From Nocardioides sp. (lineage in GTDB: Bacteria; Actinomycetota; Actinomycetes; Propionibacteriales; Nocardioidaceae), in assembly GCA_030452025.1 (NCBI GenBank), contig JAKDNC010000162.1:1-7689 (forward strand): 7,689 nt of DNA. Reading direction: 5' to 3'. Under the pieces are notes generated by a model that made no database searches, was not told where the DNA came from, and saw nothing but the letters and a program-made list of their open reading frames with translations. Positions 6,581 to 7,689 of the stretch are shown here, piece by piece; positions within the stretch are counted from its first letter, which is position 1; every line of letters starts with the position of its first letter. Both the position numbers and the translations under genes were made by a program.

Positions 6581-7449
6581 TGGCTCGCCTGGATGTCAGG
6601 AAGACCTACAAGCTCTACATCGGCGGCGCTTTCCCGCGCTCCGAGTCGGGCCACTCCTATGTCGTGAACGACGCGAAGGGGAAGTTCATGGCCAACGCCT
6701 CCCTGGCCTCCCGCAAGGACGCCCGCGACGCGGTTCAGGCAGCTCGCAAGGCGTTCGGCGGCTGGTCGTCGCGCACGGCGTACAACCGAGCGCAGATCGT
6801 CTACCGGATCGCCGAGATCATGGAGGACCGTCGCCCGCAGTTCACCGACGCGGTCCAGAAGTCCGAAGGGCTCACCGCCGCGCGGGCGAACAAGGTCGTC
6901 GACGAGTCGATCGACCGGCTGGTCTGGTACGCCGGGTGGGCGGACAAGATCACCCAGGTCGTCGGCGGTGCCAACCCCGTCGCCGGGCCGTTCTTCAATC
7001 TCTCGACGCCGGAGCCGACCGGTGTGGTCGCGTTGCTGGCGCCGCAGGAGTCGAGCCTGCTCGGCCTGGTCTCGGTCGTGGCGCCGGCGATCGTGGTCGG
7101 CAACACGGTCGTGGTCACCTCGTCCTACGAGCGCCCGCTCCCGGCAGTCACCTTCGCCGAGGTGCTCGCGACCTCCGACGTGCCCGGTGGCGTGGTCAAC
7201 CTCCTCACCGGAGCGGCCGCGACGACCGGGCCGTGGCTCGCAGGGCACATGGACGTCAACGCGATCGACCTGACCGGCGTCGCCGGTGACGACGAGCTTG
7301 CCCGCAACCTGGAGATCGCCGCGGCCGACAACCTCAAGCGGGTACGCCGCGCGCCGGGCGCCGAGCCGGACTGGAGCTTGGACCCGGGGATCGACCGGAT
7401 GACAGACGTCCTGGAGACCAAGACCGTGTGGCACCCGATCGGTATCTGA
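6580..7449 (+). CDS. truncated ALDH-like protein without catalytic domain (pseudo-ALDH)
   Basis: This 289-residue protein aligns by eye with the first ~276 residues of the preceding ALDH: YIGGAF with FINGEF, WYAGWADKI with YYAGWADKL, VGNTVVV with AGNTVVL, VPGGVVNLLTGA with LPPGVVNIVTGA. The functional residues are gone. PWNFP has become PQESS (155-159), the cofactor lysine aligns with T180, the general base E272 with N251, and LGG with LKR. The whole catalytic-cysteine domain is missing and the protein contains no cysteine. It ends with a short tail (about 262-289) finishing TKTVWHPIG, which may supply a beta-strand for subunit contacts. The Shine-Dalgarno AGGGA (6567-6571) and the TGATG overlap indicate real, coupled translation, and codon use matches the neighbours, so it is not a decaying pseudogene. 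It may be a structural or regulatory partner of the active ALDH, like the C-terminal domain of ALDH16. Confidence 0.88.
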   Translation: MARLDVRKTYKLYIGGAFPRSESGHSYVVNDAKGKFMANASLASRKDARDAVQAARKAFGGWSSRTAYNRAQIVYRIAEIMEDRRPQFTDAVQKSEGLTAARANKVVDESIDRLVWYAGWADKITQVVGGANPVAGPFFNLSTPEPTGVVALLAPQESSLLGLVSVVAPAIVVGNTVVVTSSYERPLPAVTFAEVLATSDVPGGVVNLLTGAAATTGPWLAGHMDVNAIDLTGVAGDDELARNLEIAAADNLKRVRRAPGAEPDWSLDPGIDRMTDVLETKTVWHPIGI

Positions 7450-7689
7450 CGCGGATGGCGCGGATGGCGCTCGGTCTTCGCCGATGTGCACCCCGAACCG
7501 GAAGCTGAAAGTCGCCGTACTTCACCTCAGCTCGACCGCCTGGATCATCGCCGGCGACTCTTGGCCTGCTTCTGGTTGGGCATGCTCCTCCCGGGCGGAC
7601 GTGGGTTCCACCGCAACCCATCGGGTTCGACGGAGGGCCAGACAAGCCACGTCCTCGAGTTGCTGGAAAGACCCGCCTGCGTTCCTCCT
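7450..7689. other. 240-bp stretch after the deoC operon with no supportable gene
   Basis: Several frames are open on both strands, but none has a start with a ribosome binding site or a recognised motif. One minus-strand frame entering from the right edge runs to a TGA near 7523; another ends with residues MPNQKQAKSRRR near 7545. Either could be the end of a convergent gene beginning outside the window, but the evidence is weak. Two direct copies of gcggatggc (7451-7468) follow the operon stop, and a four-base-pair hairpin (7471-7484) is the only terminator-like element close by. Confidence 0.5.
7602..7627. repeat. overlapping inverted repeats GGGTT / AACCC / GGGTT
   Basis: TGGGTT (7602-7607) can pair with AACCCA (7615-7620) around a seven-base loop. 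Alternatively, AACCC (7615-7619) can pair with GGGTT (7623-7627) around three bases. The two hairpins exclude each other. The stems are short and may be chance in high-GC DNA. Confidence 0.3.

Noticed and set aside
7621..7632. GGGTTCGA resembling a tRNA T-loop
   Set aside because: The flanking bases do not form a T-stem, and no acceptor or anticodon arm can be found around it.
7334..7645. 103-codon minus-strand frame covering the end of the pseudo-ALDH
   Set aside because: It is antisense to a supported gene for part of its length, has no ribosome binding site or motif, and is Arg/Pro/Ser-rich as shadow frames are.
7684..7689. Perfect AGGAGG on the minus strand at the right edge
   Set aside because: No ATG, GTG or TTG follows within a normal ribosome-binding distance on that strand.

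Overview
The window is high-GC DNA with overlapping start/stop codons, short gaps and Shine-Dalgarno-poor genes that appear to start at their own transcription start site. This points to an actinobacterium, with a gene style like Nocardioides or other Propionibacteriales. That placement is inference from base composition and protein flavour, not a database match. There is no rRNA, tRNA, CRISPR array or recognisable insertion sequence.

Layout: (1) 1-318, the C-terminal end of an alpha/beta-hydrolase, closed by a strong hairpin at 338-364. (2) 391-1769, a two-gene regulatory unit: a PadR repressor whose promoter is covered by a near-perfect 29-bp palindrome, then a six-helix membrane protein with an N-terminal HAAS signalling domain. 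(3) 1766-3445, a PGM2-type phosphosugar mutase whose start codon overlaps the stop of the HAAS gene (ATGA). (4) 3489-4067 on the minus strand, a small membrane protein with a probable bacterial PH-like domain. (5) 4121-7449, a tight operon of deoxyribose-phosphate aldolase (deoC), a full-length NAD(P)-type aldehyde dehydrogenase, and a 289-residue ALDH-like protein that lacks the catalytic half. (6) 7450-7689, no gene that can be supported.

How the genes fit together: the mutase can act as a phosphopentomutase (deoxyribose-1-phosphate to deoxyribose-5-phosphate), DeoC splits the product to glyceraldehyde-3-phosphate and acetaldehyde, and the ALDH can oxidise the acetaldehyde to acetate. This is a deoxynucleoside/deoxyribose salvage route; the nucleoside phosphorylase that would feed it is not in the window. 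The most interesting point is the ALDH pair. The active enzyme (494 aa) and the cysteine-free pseudo-ALDH (289 aa) overlap by one base and together have about the size and domain order of the single-chain ALDH16 family, so they may be a split, two-subunit ALDH16.

Three genes (padR, mutase, deoC) show a TANNNT hexamer exactly seven bases before the start codon, which suggests leaderless transcripts and fixes the starts chosen here for padR and deoC.
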